Assembly: GCA_017871115.1 (NCBI GenBank)
Contig: JAFCIZ010000008.1
Span: 1,426,001 to 1,490,000, forward strand
Origin: Cunninghamella blakesleeana
Taxonomy: Eukaryota > Mucoromycota > Mucoromycetes > Mucorales > Cunninghamellaceae
Reading direction: 5' to 3'
DNA: 64,000 bases
A program made the translations under genes and the position numbers. The notes below the pieces were generated by a model that was not told the origin of the DNA, made no database searches, and saw only the letters and a list, made by a program, of their open reading frames with translations. Shown one piece after another: positions 42,610-55,866 of the stretch (position 1 is the first letter of the stretch; every line of letters starts with the position of its first letter).

Positions 42610-44895
42610 CTATTCTTTTTGAATAATAATTGAGGAAGCAGCTCCACCACCATTACATACCTAAAATAACCACAGAAAATTACAAAAAAAGTATTATTAA
42701 TTTTAATCTCTTTTTCTTCTCCCCCTCCTTTTCTCTCTCTTGTTAAATTAATAAAGTAAAAAGTCTATTTGTTTTTTTAAAAAAATACTTACACCAGCGG
42801 CACCAAATTCACCAGATTTCAAAAGATGAGTCAAAGTAACGACAATACGAGATCCAGATGAACTATTAAAAAGAATTATTTGATATGGTCAGTGATCTTT
42901 TTATTTCTCTCTCTTTCCTCTCTAATTTTCTTCTTCCTTTGTTATTTTAATTTACCCAATGGGGTGCCCTAAAGCGACAGCACCACCAGCAACGTTAACT
43001 TTAGCAGGGTCAAGACCAAGGAGCTAGAAATAGATATATGTATTAATTGTACTATTCTATTTCATTTTATTTCATTTTATCTATTTTCATTCTTACTTGT
43101 TCGTTAACACGAGCAACTACACTGAAAGCTTCGTTTAATTCAAATAAGCTAATATCCTTGATAGATAAACCGGCCTTTTCAAGGGCAATAGGTAAAGCTT
43201 TACTAGGAGCAATAGTGAAATCAATAGGAGCACAAGCAGCATCGGCATAGGCTAAATATCATAATATATATATATATATATATAAATCAGTTACAATTCT
43301 TTTTTTTTTTTTTTATATTCTTCCCTTTTCTCATCTTTCTTTTTAAAATACGTATATCTAGACTTACAAACAATACGAGCAAGAGGTTTTACACCAAGTT
43401 CATTAGCTTTTTGACGAGTCATTAACACTAAAGCAGAGGCACCATCATTTAAAGTACTAGCATTAGCAGCAGTTACAGTACCATCTTTTTTAAATACAGG
43501 ACGAAGAGTAGGGATTTTGTCAAATTTGACATTTGTATATTCTTCATCTACTTTAACGATAGTTTCACCTTTACGAGACTTAATTGTTACTGGTGCAATT
43601 TCATTATCAAATACTCCATTCTAAATTTTTAAATTATAATATAATTATATATTAGTTAATTTTTTCCCATTTTACTTTATTTTGGTTTATTTTATTTTAT
43701 TATATTTTTTTTACCTCCCAAGCCTTAGCAGCACGTTTGTAGGATTCAAGAGCATGAGCATCTTGATCTTCACGAGTAATATTATAATTAACGGCAGTAT
43801 TTTCGGCACATGAACCCTAAGTTAATGATAATATAATATAATATGACTTAGTTTTTTTATAACGGTCCGATCAGAATATAATTATGTAATATTAGACTTA
43901 TTAATGTACCATACTATAAATTCATAATATAAAAAATAATAATAACAAAAGAAATATCAGTGAGTCATGTCTCTAACGTTTTTTAATATATATATATACT
44001 TGTATAAATAAACAAAAAGTTACTTACTGAATCTGATTATAAACATCCCATAAACCATCTTTGATAATAGAATCGGAGAGCTGTTGATGACCATAAGCAA
44101 TGTTACGAGGAGCATAAAAGCTAGAAAATATAATTATAAAAATGAAATTAGATGTGTCATGATCATATGCCAAATGGTTTAATCTCCGAAGTCAAATAAG
44201 AGTTTTTTTTTGAAGGGAAAGATATATGGTTTATATATTAAACTTACGGAGCATTGGACATGCTTTCCATACCACCAGCAAGCATTACTTCACGATCACC
44301 TAAACGAAGAGATTGAGCGGCTAACATGATTGTTTTCATACCAGAAGCACATACTTTGTTAATAGTAGTAGCTTCAGTAGATTCAGGGCAACCAGCACCT
44401 AACATAACTTGACGAGCGGGAGATTGACCTAAACTGGCTTGGATCACATTACCAAAATAACCTTCTTCAATATCCTTAGCTTGGATACCTGCGCGTTCGA
44501 TAGCAGCACGAGCAGCAATGCTACCTAATTGAGTGGCTGATAAAGATTTTAAAGAACCACCAAAACAACCAACAGGTGTACGAACAGCACTAGCAATGAC
44601 TACGTCCTATATCCAAATATATATATGTATATATATATTAAAAGTAGTTCGAAGAATAGATATGTATTTAATACATATAGTTGTTATATAGGGTCAATTT
44701 ATTTTATTTTAATAAATGTTTACGTTAGGTCCTGTAGCAGTAGCAAAGGTACGTCTTTGAAACTATTTATATTAAGATAAATCGATTAATGTTTTACTAT
44801 TACGAATTATATTATTTCAAAATAATAATAAAGAGAATAAAGCCAGTATTCATAAGCCTTACATTACGGATGGTGTGTCTAGAAGCAGCAAGCAT
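42610..44895 (-). CDS. Acetyl-CoA C-acetyltransferase (thiolase), 11 exons
   Basis: Reverse-strand exons: 44895-44863, 44762-44724, 44606-44248, 44120-44028, 43913-43910, 43816-43715, 43620-43368, 43251-43097, 43023-42956, 42862-42793 and 42660-42610; 408 aa. Thiolase II residues are present: nucleophile C110 ([10 protein letters not shown]), H366 (LGHPIG) and C394 (VCNGGG). It condenses two acetyl-CoA to acetoacetyl-CoA or the reverse. The N-terminus ([16 protein letters not shown]) looks like a mitochondrial presequence and no C-terminal peroxisomal signal is seen, suggesting the ACAT1-type isoform. Exon 5 is a 4-nt microexon (TATG) that completes HMGSCAEN, conserved in the family. Confidence 0.92.
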
Positions 44896-45838
44896 AATGG
44901 TATAAAGTATTATTAGTAAGAAAAAGAAAAAAAGAGAAAATGAGTAAGAGAGAAAAAGAAAAAGAGAGAAAAAAAAATTTGAAAGAAATATATTAATAAG
45001 TAACTTTTTCTTTTATCCGCTTTAAATTTTCACACGGGTCGTTACAGCCATCATAGGAGTTAAAATTTGATTTTTCCACTTAAATTTAGGTAAAATTATT
45101 TTTTTAGATGAAGTAAAAATAAAATTTATCTAATTTTAAGTGGAAATATTTTAAACCTTTTCTTTGTAAGCTCTTTTTTTTTTTTTAGAGATACTGTTTA
45201 TAGGAAAACTAGAAATGGGATGAAAATCGATAATAGTTACATCATATCTTAGGAATGTTAGTTAAAGTATGTGTGGATTTGACTCTTGATTCAGTCTTGT
45301 ACTAGAATTGAAATAATGCGAATTATAAGCATGAATATTACTTTTTCTTATATTTTATATCATAATTATTGAATATATAAAAGTATTTCTCGAATATAGT
45401 GATTATTCGTTTAATATTATTATTATAATAGAATATACTATTTTCATTGAGAGCATAAGGAATGAGTCAACTAAAGAAAATTGGGAATGCTGGACTTTAA
45501 AAATATACATTCATCCCAAAGCATATTATATATACACAAAAAAAGGATTATGCAAGAAGAAAATACGATAGTTAAAAAAAATAAATGAAGCCAAATAGTA
45601 ATAAATAATAATATATTTAATATTCAGATAGTGATTAAATTTATCTTAACATCATAGATACCTTTTTAAATAAAAATTGGGAGTTTCCTATTTCAGATTT
45701 TTTAAACGTGGTTCAACTGAATTTAAAAACAGGAATGAAAATTTAGCTAAAAGTTGCCTTCAAATTATTTAGTTGCTTATTTTTTCCTTCCCTTTCTCTC
45801 ACTTTTTTTTTACTATTTAATTTTATATTTATTATAAA
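44896..45838. other. Divergent promoter region, thiolase / coiled-coil gene
   Basis: AT-rich with purine-rich tracts upstream of thiolase and one long inverted repeat (45072-45147, separate entry). No coding sequence seen. Confidence 0.5.
45072..45147. repeat. Long inverted repeat (hairpin)
   Basis: Arms of about 33 bp that match with few mismatches: TTTCCACTTAAATTTAG on the left against CTAATTTTAAGTGGAAA on the right, with a loop around AGATGAAG. It could be a tiny MITE-like footprint or a cruciform. It lies about 180 bp upstream of the thiolase start. Confidence 0.6.
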
Positions 45839-48800
45839 ATGAATAAAGTAGAATTGGAAGTCCCTAATTCATTTGAGGTAGGCTGAATATATAATAATAA
45901 TAATAACAATAATATAAATACTTTATTAACATTAATATAAAATAAAATAAAATATTATTAAAGGGGCCTCCACGTTCACAATCAATCTCAAACCTAACTT
46001 CTCGACCAATACCTTTAGCAGTATTAAAAGTGCAAATAAAACGGTTAGTTCAACAGCACTGCGAAAGAACACAGCAACGAAAAGAAGAGGTGATTGCGAC
46101 AAAAGATCTTTTAACATTAATAGATGCATATGAACAAGAGCATGATGTTGTATTATTGACAACCGAACAAAAAAAAGCTATTCAACCTTATACTTTAACA
46201 ACACCCGACTTGGAAATGACACCTGATGATATTTTAAATTTATTAAAGCTTGTATTATTTACTCCTTCACCAGTTGCTTCAGTATCTGCCCCTACTTCAA
46301 AACTATCAACACTCCCACGTACTTCTGCTCCATTAAAGCCTAATAGTAGTAGTAGTTCAAATTCTTGGAAGCGTCGCCTTTCTGCTGCTAGTTTGCATTC
46401 AACTACTACTTCAATTATTTCTTGTGATGAGGATAATGTAAATAAAATATTATATAGATATATAAAATGAATAAGAAAGAAAGAGAAGTAAAAAAAAAGT
46501 AAGGGGGAAGGAAAGGAAAAACAAATGATATATAATGGTATCGAGAAAAATAAATGAAAATATATCATTTTACTTACATTTATTTATATTTTTTATTTTA
46601 TTTTATTTATTAAAATAAAAAGGAATCTTTGAGTGAAGAATTCGGGCCCGAGCCTTCGTTCCTGGGTACTACACACGAGGAAAATTCAAATCAACAGCTG
46701 ATCTCAAAATTAGATGAAGTAAAATATTTATTGATTTTTTTAATATATAGTTTTTTTATTTTTATTTTTTATTTACCTGTGATTTTATATTATTATTATT
46801 TATTTATTTATTGAATGTATTAGACACCTGAAGAGGATGAATTTGCTCAATGTTATCGAAGATCACTTGCTTTAACCCAGCGATTAAAACTGAGTGAAAA
46901 AAGTTTAGCATCTATGACACGTGATAATGAAGATCGAATCCTTGTATTACAGGATAGAGTGGATGAAATGACTGAACAGCTTAATAAACAAAAGCGCGAA
47001 TTAATGGAATATAGAACAAAAGAAGTGAATAGTTTAGATCAAATTAGCATGGTAAATGGAAAAATTTCATCATTTATTTAATAGCATTGAAAATTGGATT
47101 TCTTATAATTTTTATTTTATTTTTCTTATATATGTGTTTAGTTAGAAACCCATATTGCAAAAATTGAAAGATCTGAAACAGATCAAAAGCAGGTATATTT
47201 ATCCATTAAGACTCTTTTTGATGAAAAGTGTGGTAAGCGTTATTCATATATATATATATATAAGTATTTATTTATTTATTTAAAGGTTACATTTTAACAT
47301 AATACTAATTTTTTATTCCTATTTTTATTCTTCATCATTATTTATATAGGAGAAACGCAAAAACTACAAGAATTACTTAAACAAAAGGAATTGGATTTAC
47401 AAAAAACAGAAGCATTTTTAAGTAGTTTTCGACATGAATTTATGCAACTTACTGATGAAAGAGATAGACTTCGATCATTACAGCAAGATTTAGAAAGAGA
47501 ATTGGCTTCTTCACAACTTACTCATACTCAATTAGCAGAGCAGCGATCTGAAAATGAAAGATTAAAACAAGTCATTGATACATTAAAATGCGATTTGGAC
47601 CAAGCTAGGCATGAACAATTATCTGGAAATCAATCTATGAATACATCAAGTTTAATTAAAGTAAATATATTTCTTATTTTAATTTATATATGTATACAAA
47701 GAAGGAAAAAAAAAGAAAGGTTTTCTAACTCATATCATTATCATTATTATGCATAAAATTAGTCCTTGGAAGCAGAATTGGAGGATCAATTACAAATTAA
47801 AGAAGATGAAGATACAAAAGCATTAGAAAAGGTATTTTTAAAAAAAATATACTATTATACATACGTACATATATATATATAGATGATACAAATGTATATT
47901 AATCAAATAATTTATAGATCAAACAAATGCAACAAACTGAAGAAAGGTTAAAATCAGCAGAAAGTGAAAAAGATTATTATAAATGTAGAGCTACTGAAGC
48001 AATAAAAGATCTTGATAGGGGTAATTAATGCATACATATATATATATATTTAATTTATTAAAAACAATATTTTGATATGAATACTGGTTTTAATAATTTT
48101 CCATTTTAATAATAGTAAAAGATGAATTGTCACATTTAAAAAAGGTATTGGAATCTGAAAACCGACTTTTAGTAACAGAACTAGAAGACTTACAAACAAA
48201 AAATAAAGAAGGGTCATCGATTACTTTGCCATCTATGGATATTGGTACACCAATAGACACCTATATCAATGCTTTGTCTATCAACATTAATGATAACAAT
48301 AACACTAATGTTGTTAATAATAACAATCAAATATCAGATACAAATAATAAATTCAGTCATTCAAAATCATCATCATTATCACGATTACCAAACCGTCGTT
48401 CCGTTCGTTTTTCTCATCCGTTAAACGATGATATTTGGTCACAATCTCGTATAAGACAACGAAAATTAGATACTGGAAAGATAAGAGGTAAAAAAGAAAA
48501 GAAATAATTGTATATTCTTTTAATAGTATTATTATTATTATTATTATTGTCATTTATTGATTATTATCTTCCTTTTATATATTAGAAGTTATTGATTTAC
48601 ACGAGGTAAGAATTAAATAATAAAAAGTATGTGCTACATACATATGTATATTTATTCAAGTATCATTTTTTAATTTTTATTTTTATTGTAGCAATCAAGT
48701 AGTACAAATTTCACATATCAACGAACTAATAGCGTTTCACCAACTAACAACAATAATAATAAAACAACATTGGCTAATCGACCGCATAATGATAAATTAA

Positions 48801-49021
48801 TTACCAGCACAGCAACATTTGCAATCTATACCCTACTTGTTTATATCTTTGGCATAGTGACATCTACCTTTTTAATTGAAAATGGTCCTCCTGGAAGCTG
48901 GGAACAAGCTCTGGTAGCAGCTGCAAGTCAACAAGGCGGTGCAAAGAATAAATTATTTGAAATCATTCTTTATTGGATCGAAAAATTACTTTTTGAAGGT
49001 GAAGGCATTCCATTATCATAA
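45839..49021 (+). CDS. Coiled-coil, tail-anchored protein
   Basis: Eleven exons: 45839-45877, 45964-46437, 46623-46718, 46824-47051, 47142-47232, 47350-47660, 47763-47831, 47918-48020, 48116-48487, 48586-48605 and 48692-49021; 710 aa. After a mixed N-terminal domain with a Ser-rich linker come long heptad-type coiled coils encoded by exons 4-9 (for example LQQDLERELASSQLTHTQLA). A Ser/Asn-rich disordered stretch then leads to one hydrophobic helix at about 641-663 (TFAIYTLLVYIFGIV) and a tail of about 47 residues. The layout suggests a golgin-like tether or organelle adaptor held by a C-terminal membrane anchor; I cannot name the family. Exon junctions all keep frame. Confidence 0.78.
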
Positions 49022-49510
49022 ATTTCTTATATTAAAATACATACATATATATATCTATATATATATCTATATTCATTTCACTATACCGTACATACCTTTA
49101 TCTTCTTACTCCCTCTCTCCCATATACATATTTATAAAAATAATAGTAATAACATTTTAAACATTTTCACTTGTATTTTTTTCTTTTTCTTTTTACTTTA
49201 CACTCCTTTATTTATTTATTCATTTTTAATTTTATTATTTTATTATTAGTCGTCTTTTTATTTATTTACTTATTTGTTCAAATATATCTTTTTGATTACT
49301 ATATTTGTTTATTTATATTGAAGTACAATGATTAAAAAGATTCTTGTTTTTTTATTCGATTCAATTTCAGCCAATAATATTTTGTTTTTTCAATTTTTAA
49401 CAAATTTAAAAATTGGTTAAAGTTTTGCTATTACACTTTTTTTTTCTCTTTATTTATCCTTTTAAATCTAAATTGTATTAAATAATACACGTTTTTGATT
49501 AAATTATAAA
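49022..49510. other. Intergenic region
   Basis: 3' region of the coiled-coil gene and pyrimidine-rich promoter of the bZIP gene. No gene seen. Confidence 0.5.
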
Positions 49511-51014
49511 ATGTCTCACACTACTTTTGATAATCAGCAAAATTGGCTTGATTCAGATGAATTGGTATCCATTAATAATCAGTCAACATTTCATATAACT
49601 GAGGCTGATAAACGTAAATGGGATGAACTTGGTGATTTTCCTGAAGAAGTCTCAAAACACTTTAGTAATTAAATATGATATAAATATTTTTCTTCTGTTA
49701 TACCTTTTTATTTATACTGTAATGTTTTAATCTAAATTTTTCTTCTTCTTTTCTCTTCTTTTTCTAATAGATGGCAACAATAAAGGTAAGTTTTAATATT
49801 TTGATTCTTTATATATACATATATTCATGTAAATGTTGATTTGTAATACCCAATGTTGTCGACCACATTTTAAGTTTCTTTCTTTTTAATATTTAATAGA
49901 ACTATTAAAACAAATGGGTCAAGATATAAATGATGCTTCTGAACAGAATGTATGTATTTTTATTTATTTATTTTATTTATTAAATACACATACATGTATA
50001 TACATGTACACATGCATACATAAATAGAAAGGCAGTATAATTAATTGTAAAGAATCATTTTACTTTACTTTGTTTCTTTCTTTCTTTCTTTCTTTTTTTT
50101 TTTTAAAAAAAAAGCTATCACCTTCTGAACTAAGGCAGAAACGAAAAGAACAAAACCGAGTGGCACAGCGAGCCTTTAGAGAAAGAAAAGAACGATATGT
50201 AAAAGAATTAGAAGAAAAAATAAAACACCTCGAAGAGGAAAGATTGACTGAAATTCAACAATTAAAAGAAGAAAATGCAACATTGAAATCAAAAGTGAAG
50301 CAAATGGAAGCAGAAATATATACTCTAAAAGGGGCAGAACAAGCATTTAAATTATCAATTCAAAAACTAAAAGAAACTGGTGTACAAATTCCGGATACTA
50401 CCCCTCATTCATTAACATCATCGAGTAATATTTTAAGTTTATCTAATAATAATAATAATAATACCACAGCATTTTCATCATCCGCATCTGCATCATCCAT
50501 TACTTCCAATAATAATCATAATAATATGAACATACCATCATCATCACCTCCATACTTTTCATCATCTCTATCCATGGCTTCAACCTCATCTTCATCTCAT
50601 GCCGACCCTACTATCTTTAGTGACGAAGATGCTCACCAACTTTCTCTCCCTCCACCCTCTTCTTCTTCTACTACTTCTTCTCAACATCATCCATACACTC
50701 CAAACTCACCAGCATCTTCCTCTATTACTTCTCATATAAAAAATGATATAAACGATTATCCTGTTTCTGATTTTGCTGAAAGTAAAACAGAAAGATTTAA
50801 ACATCAACCTGATCCCCTTGTTTTAGCAGGTGCGAAAACTATTCCTTATACTCAAATCTGGGAAAAGGTTCAAGATCATCCTAACTATGATTTAATTGAT
50901 ATGGATGCGCTTTGTGAAGAACTTAAATCAAAAGCAAGGTGCTCTGGCTCTGGTGCCGTCATTTTAGAAGATGATCTTAAAAAAGTGTTAGAAAAATACG
51001 AATATAATTTATAA
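49511..51014 (+). CDS. AP-1-like bZIP transcription factor (Pap1/Yap family)
   Basis: Four exons, 49511-49664, 49771-49785, 49900-49949 and 50115-51014, 372 aa. The basic region carries the fungal AP-1 signature NRVAQRAFR (residues 87-95), followed by a leucine-zipper coiled coil to about residue 160 and a Ser/Asn-rich linker. The C-terminus resembles the cysteine-rich redox domain of Pap1/Yap1: YTQIWEKVQDHPNYDLID, then ALCEELKSKARCSGSG. Only two cysteines are present in the protein, C340 and C349; an N-terminal Cys domain is missing. Likely regulates oxidative-stress or drug-resistance genes. Exon 2 is only 15 nt. Confidence 0.9.
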
Positions 51015-51917
51015 TAATTCCCTTTTTTTATAATATCTTTAAATGAAAGAAATTAATATCATTATAACTGTTACTATTATATTATTATTATTATTATTAT
51101 CTATTTATTTTTAAAAAAAGTCGGATATAACTTTTATTTACTATAAATAAACTTAAAGTACAATATATACAAAAAAAAAAAAAGCTTTTATACGATTCTT
51201 AATTGATGGTTTTAAAATACTTTTTATTAATAAATATAAAGAATAATACGATACTGTTATTCATCATTAAGAATTGTCATCATCGTTTTAAGATAGATGA
51301 AGTGAATATATACAAATATATAATTATAAATACCGTACATAGTATCCAATTAGTATACCATTTATTTTAATAGTAGTGACCAATTGAATAAAGATAAGGA
51401 GTTTTACATATTTAGCAACCTTGGTAGTGTAATAGGATTCTAAAAAGTATCGTTTCTCATACTAATCTTTATATACTAAATATATCAATATATTTTTCCA
51501 GCTAAGAATAAATATTAGGAATAATTTCTTTGAGTAATGTATTCATTTTATATAAAAAATAGTATATATACTGAAGAAGAGATATTAGTATTCAGAAAAA
51601 ATTAAATAGAGCATCCAAATAGTAATATAAAAAATCGTTTTTATAATGCATAAATACATATAGTAAAATGAAGTTGATAGTGGTATATAAAAGACTTTTA
51701 TTATTATTGTTATTAAAGTCAAAATAAATGTACGCATTTATTTTAGTGTTTGTTTTATTTTAATATGCGATATTAAAAAATAAAGTAAAAATGGTTGTGA
51801 TATCTATTATTATTATTGTAATTATTATAAATGTCAATATTGTTGGTTATTACTGTAAATATATATATATAAAAGATATGAAAGTGGTAAAGAGGAAATA
51901 TATTAAATAAATAAAAA
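51015..51917. other. Intergenic region (convergent genes)
   Basis: AT-rich 3' regions of the bZIP and kinase genes, with short TTA and TAA repeats. Nothing else seen. Confidence 0.5.
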
Positions 51918-54000
51918 TCATGCATTTTTATGAAGATCATCAAAAAACGGATCATCTTCTCTGGACGGTGTAAGAGAATATCCCTTTGCTTTGTATTTCG
52001 ATTGCTCAATGTGTTCTAAAGCATTCCCAACCCTTCTTAATAGACGAGTTCCAGCTAATCCAATGTTATTACCAGTATCATTAATGTTATTGCTATTATT
52101 ATTTGTGCCTGATGGTTCATCTATAGAGGCAATAGCTGATTCTTGTTGAAATATAGCTAGCTTCGGATCAATGGGTACATCAACATCTGTATCTCTATCA
52201 CTTTCTAAACTTTCATTCTTTTTTTTTGATTTATGACACTTAGTATAATCAAAAGGTAAAAACATTTCATCCATCCAATTCCTATGTCTATCATCTTCTG
52301 TTTCAGGCTGTGATGATTCCATACTTGTCTTGGCTGTTCTTTTATGTGGTCTTAAAGGCACTTCTTCTAATAATAATTCTTCAAGTTCATGTACAGCATC
52401 AAAATGTGATTCTTCAGGCTATATATATATATGTTATATAGGGTTAATTACTTATTCATATATAAATTATTGATTATTAATAAATATATATTTTAAATTA
52501 CGTTAGGTTTAAAAGGAGGTATGGCTGTTTTATTTACTAGAGCCGTCCAATCTATGCCATCAAACCAAGGGTGATTTTTTAATTTTTTAATACCATTTTT
52601 ACCACATCCTAGCCGTTCCTCTGGCGATTTTGTTAAAAACTAATATAATAAAATTTAATTATATAAATATATATGTTTAAAAGTTCGTCCATACTAATTA
52701 TTATTATAATTAATATTTTTTAAAAAAATATAGCTTACGCCTTGGAGAACATCATAACAATTTTGACTTATTATTTCTAAAGTATTTTCTGGGAATTTAA
52801 CGGGGTCATTTAAGATAGAGTTTGTCAAATCTTCATTTGATTTTCCACTAAAAGGCCGCTTTTTTGTTAAAAAAAGAAATAAAATTTAAAAAATAAGGTT
52901 AATAAGTATTAAATCTAGATATGCCTCTTTTTTTTTTATTATTATTATTAAATAAATAAATATGATTTACTTTTCCAAATATCAATTCAAAAGTAGTTGC
53001 ACCAAGAGACCACCAATCAATAGAAGTATCATAGCCTTCTTTATTAAGAATCTCGGGTGCCATATATGCTAATGAACCAGCTCTGGAATATCTTTTTGGT
53101 CTCTTTGAGTGGAAATGTGTGGCAATATTAAAGTCCGATAAATGAGCGTGGCCCTTTTCATCTAAAAGTATATTGTCAGGTTTAATATCCCTAATATTAA
53201 AAAAGAGAAAAAGAAAAAGAAAAAAAGGCAAAATAGGTTTAGATAAGGGTAATGATAATCCAATTTTTCCTTTTTGTCATTTTTTTTTTATTAATAATAA
53301 CGTTGATTCCTATTTAATTTTATTTTATTTTATTTTACCTATGAGCAATTCTTCTTGTATGTAAGTATTCTAAAGCACAAATTAAATCGGCAACATAATA
53401 TCTTGCTTGCATTTCCCCAAGCTTTCCATATCTATCCAATAAAAATCTTAAATCACCACCTAACATTAAATCCAATACCATAAATAGATTTGCTTGATCT
53501 TGAAAAGCATATCTCATGTTTACTATCAATGGATGCTCTATCTTTCCCAACAATTGTCTTTCGGCTATAATATTATGCGTTGCTTTTAATTCTATACATT
53601 TTGGTTTACTGATATATTTAAGAGCATATTCCCTTCCTGTTAATCGATGTTGTACTATTCTTACTTTACCAAATGCACCTTTACCAATAACCTTTAATAA
53701 ATAAAAATGACAAAGCTCAACTAAATTATTGTTATAAAATATAAAAAAAAAAAAAAAAAAGAATAAAATAAGGTTAACCATCTCTCCTTTTCATTTATTT
53801 TTGTTTTCCTCCTTTAATTTTTTATTTATGTTTTGTTATCATAATAGTAATATATAATTATTCCTTTTTTTTTTTTTTTAATATTAATATTAAATATTAT
53901 TATACTTCTTTTTTTTTTTTTTTCTTCTTATTTTTAATATAAATCCTATACCCTCTTTTCCAAAATCTATTTCTTCTGGTGTACAACATACTGCTCCCAT
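51918..54000 (-). CDS. YANK/STK32-type Ser/Thr kinase
   Basis: Six reverse-strand exons: 54000-53952, 53720-53339, 53190-52971, 52858-52739, 52639-52502 and 52418-51918; 469 aa. AGC-group kinase fold: glycine loop GKGAFGKV (29-36), catalytic K51, HRDIKPDN (143-150), and DFN (163-165) instead of DFG, typical of the YANK/STK32 family. LMLGGDLRFLL and SIDWWSLGATTFEL also match that family. The N-terminus MGAVCC fits N-myristoylation at Gly2 plus palmitoylation of the Cys pair, so membrane attachment is likely. A disordered tail of about 100 residues follows the kinase domain. The substrate is unknown. Confidence 0.9.
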
Positions 54001-54284
54001 TATATATATATATATATATATCAATAATAATAACAATACTAAATAATAAATATAAAAATATAAGAGTGTATGTGAATGGATTGAACTGTTTTAATATTAT
54101 AATTAAAAGGGGAAGAAAAGTAAAAAAAAAGGAAAATATTCGTAGAGTATTTTTTGAGAGTTAAAGGATTTACTGAATTTGAATTTTTTCGACCTATGGT
54201 AACATGTGTAACATGCTTTGTTGATTAAAAAAAATACATGTACGTATAGAGTAGATCATTCATTTTAAAACTTTATATTAAAAA

Positions 54285-54316
<32 letters not shown>

Positions 54317-54411
54317 CTAAATATATATAAAATAATATTAATTTTATTTTATTATAATAAATATAATAAATAATAATATTAATAATAGTAAAAATAAAAA
54401 AAATTAAAAGT
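54001..54411. other. Short intergenic region
   Basis: Promoter and leader of the kinase gene and 3' region of ARPC2; includes a TA repeat at about 54290-54316. No gene. Confidence 0.5.
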
Positions 54412-55866
54412 TTAACTTCTAACAAATGTCTTGCCACTATAAAAAAAAACAAAAAAATTAAGTTTGTTCTCGTTAATTAAAATTAATTAATAAGCATTGA
54501 TGTCTTTGTTATTCCTTTACCTAATAGTCTTCTTTTCAGCTCCTATTACTTCAGGCTTAGCACGATTCAATACTTTCAAAAAGTCTCTTACTCGAGCACG
54601 CATACGTGTATGCATATATGCTTTGGAACATTTAATGTGATAGTGGAGGAAATCACGGAATATTTGAATACGAGAAATGGTTTCTTCACGAACATCACCA
54701 CGTACAAAATGAGAAGGGAATAGTACTATTCATAAAAGAAGAGATGAGTCATTAATATAATTCGTTTTATCATTTATATTATTTATATTTATATATAGAT
54801 CATATTGTATCTTTACCAAATGTTACATAGCTAGTATCTTCGTGATCACCAAGGTTAAGATGAGCTAATTCTAATGGAGGCTCACGTACTGTATATAACA
54901 CTTGGGGTGCTCTTTGGTTACGACGACGTCTTGCATCTACAAATTCCTATTTTTAGAAAATAATTCTATTCAGTCAATTTCATCAATTCGAGTCAAACCA
55001 AATCAAATAGTGTAATGTAATTGTATTTATCTATTTATATTACTTGTAAAAACACTTTTCCAAATATCTTATCCGTTTCATCTTTAAACTTGGTGCTGAA
55101 AATAACAGTAACTCTATCAGTGCTAGATTTGATATAGATAGCTTCTTCTTCACGATAATGTACAGCCATTAAAGTAGATGTTGGGTTGGGTTTTTCATTA
55201 TCTTCGTATTCCTCTTGTTCACTAAAAGCCTTTTCAAATGGTGCTGCAAGTAAGTTGCGTTTTAATAATGATACTTTTTGAATAAGTTGTTGACGTGTTT
55301 CTAATAAAAAGATGATGTGTATTCAGTTTAAGAATTATTTTATGTATCGATATCTATATGTAATTTATGATAGTTATTATATTATCGTCATTATTTTACC
55401 TTCATCAGAAGGAATTTGTTCAACATCAATAATAAGTGTAGCATCATAGTTAGGCTCAGGTGTTGGGGCAAGATATTGACCATATTCACGTTCTAAAATT
55501 TGTTGTGCTCCATAAGATACTAATTCTTGGAAACATATCCACCGAATAGAAATATAAATTTCTGTCTTTTTATTAGGGGTTTTCACTTCATAAGTGACAC
55601 CATCAAAATCAACTACAGTCATATCTATGCTGTCTGACTTGTCACTGTTTTATAATTTACAAATATATATACATTTATATGTATTAGTATTTCTTTCTCT
55701 TTTTTTTTTTTTTACCCGCGCTTTTTCTTTTCTTTTTTATCCACCCCTTCATTTTTTTATTATAATTGTTATTATAAAATACCTAGTTATATAAAAAACT
55801 TTACCCTATTAAACGTGATTCTAAAATATCTTTAATAATAGCATTGTTATAATCAAGTAAAATCAT
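54412..55866 (-). CDS. ARPC2: Arp2/3 complex subunit 2 (ARPC2, p34)
   Basis: Six reverse-strand exons: 55866-55805, 55644-55400, 55300-55044, 54946-54817, 54725-54521 and 54436-54412; 307 aa, the usual length. [15 protein letters not shown] at the start, [29 protein letters not shown] and the C-terminal helix [18 protein letters not shown] are ARPC2 features. With ARPC4 it forms the core of the Arp2/3 complex that nucleates branched actin filaments, used in fungi at endocytic patches. The last exon encodes only eight residues. Confidence 0.93.

Noticed and set aside
43820..44027. Thiolase intron read as a frameshift or pseudogene signal
   Set aside because: The apparent frame break is resolved by the 4-nt microexon at 43910-43913, and all other exons are intact.
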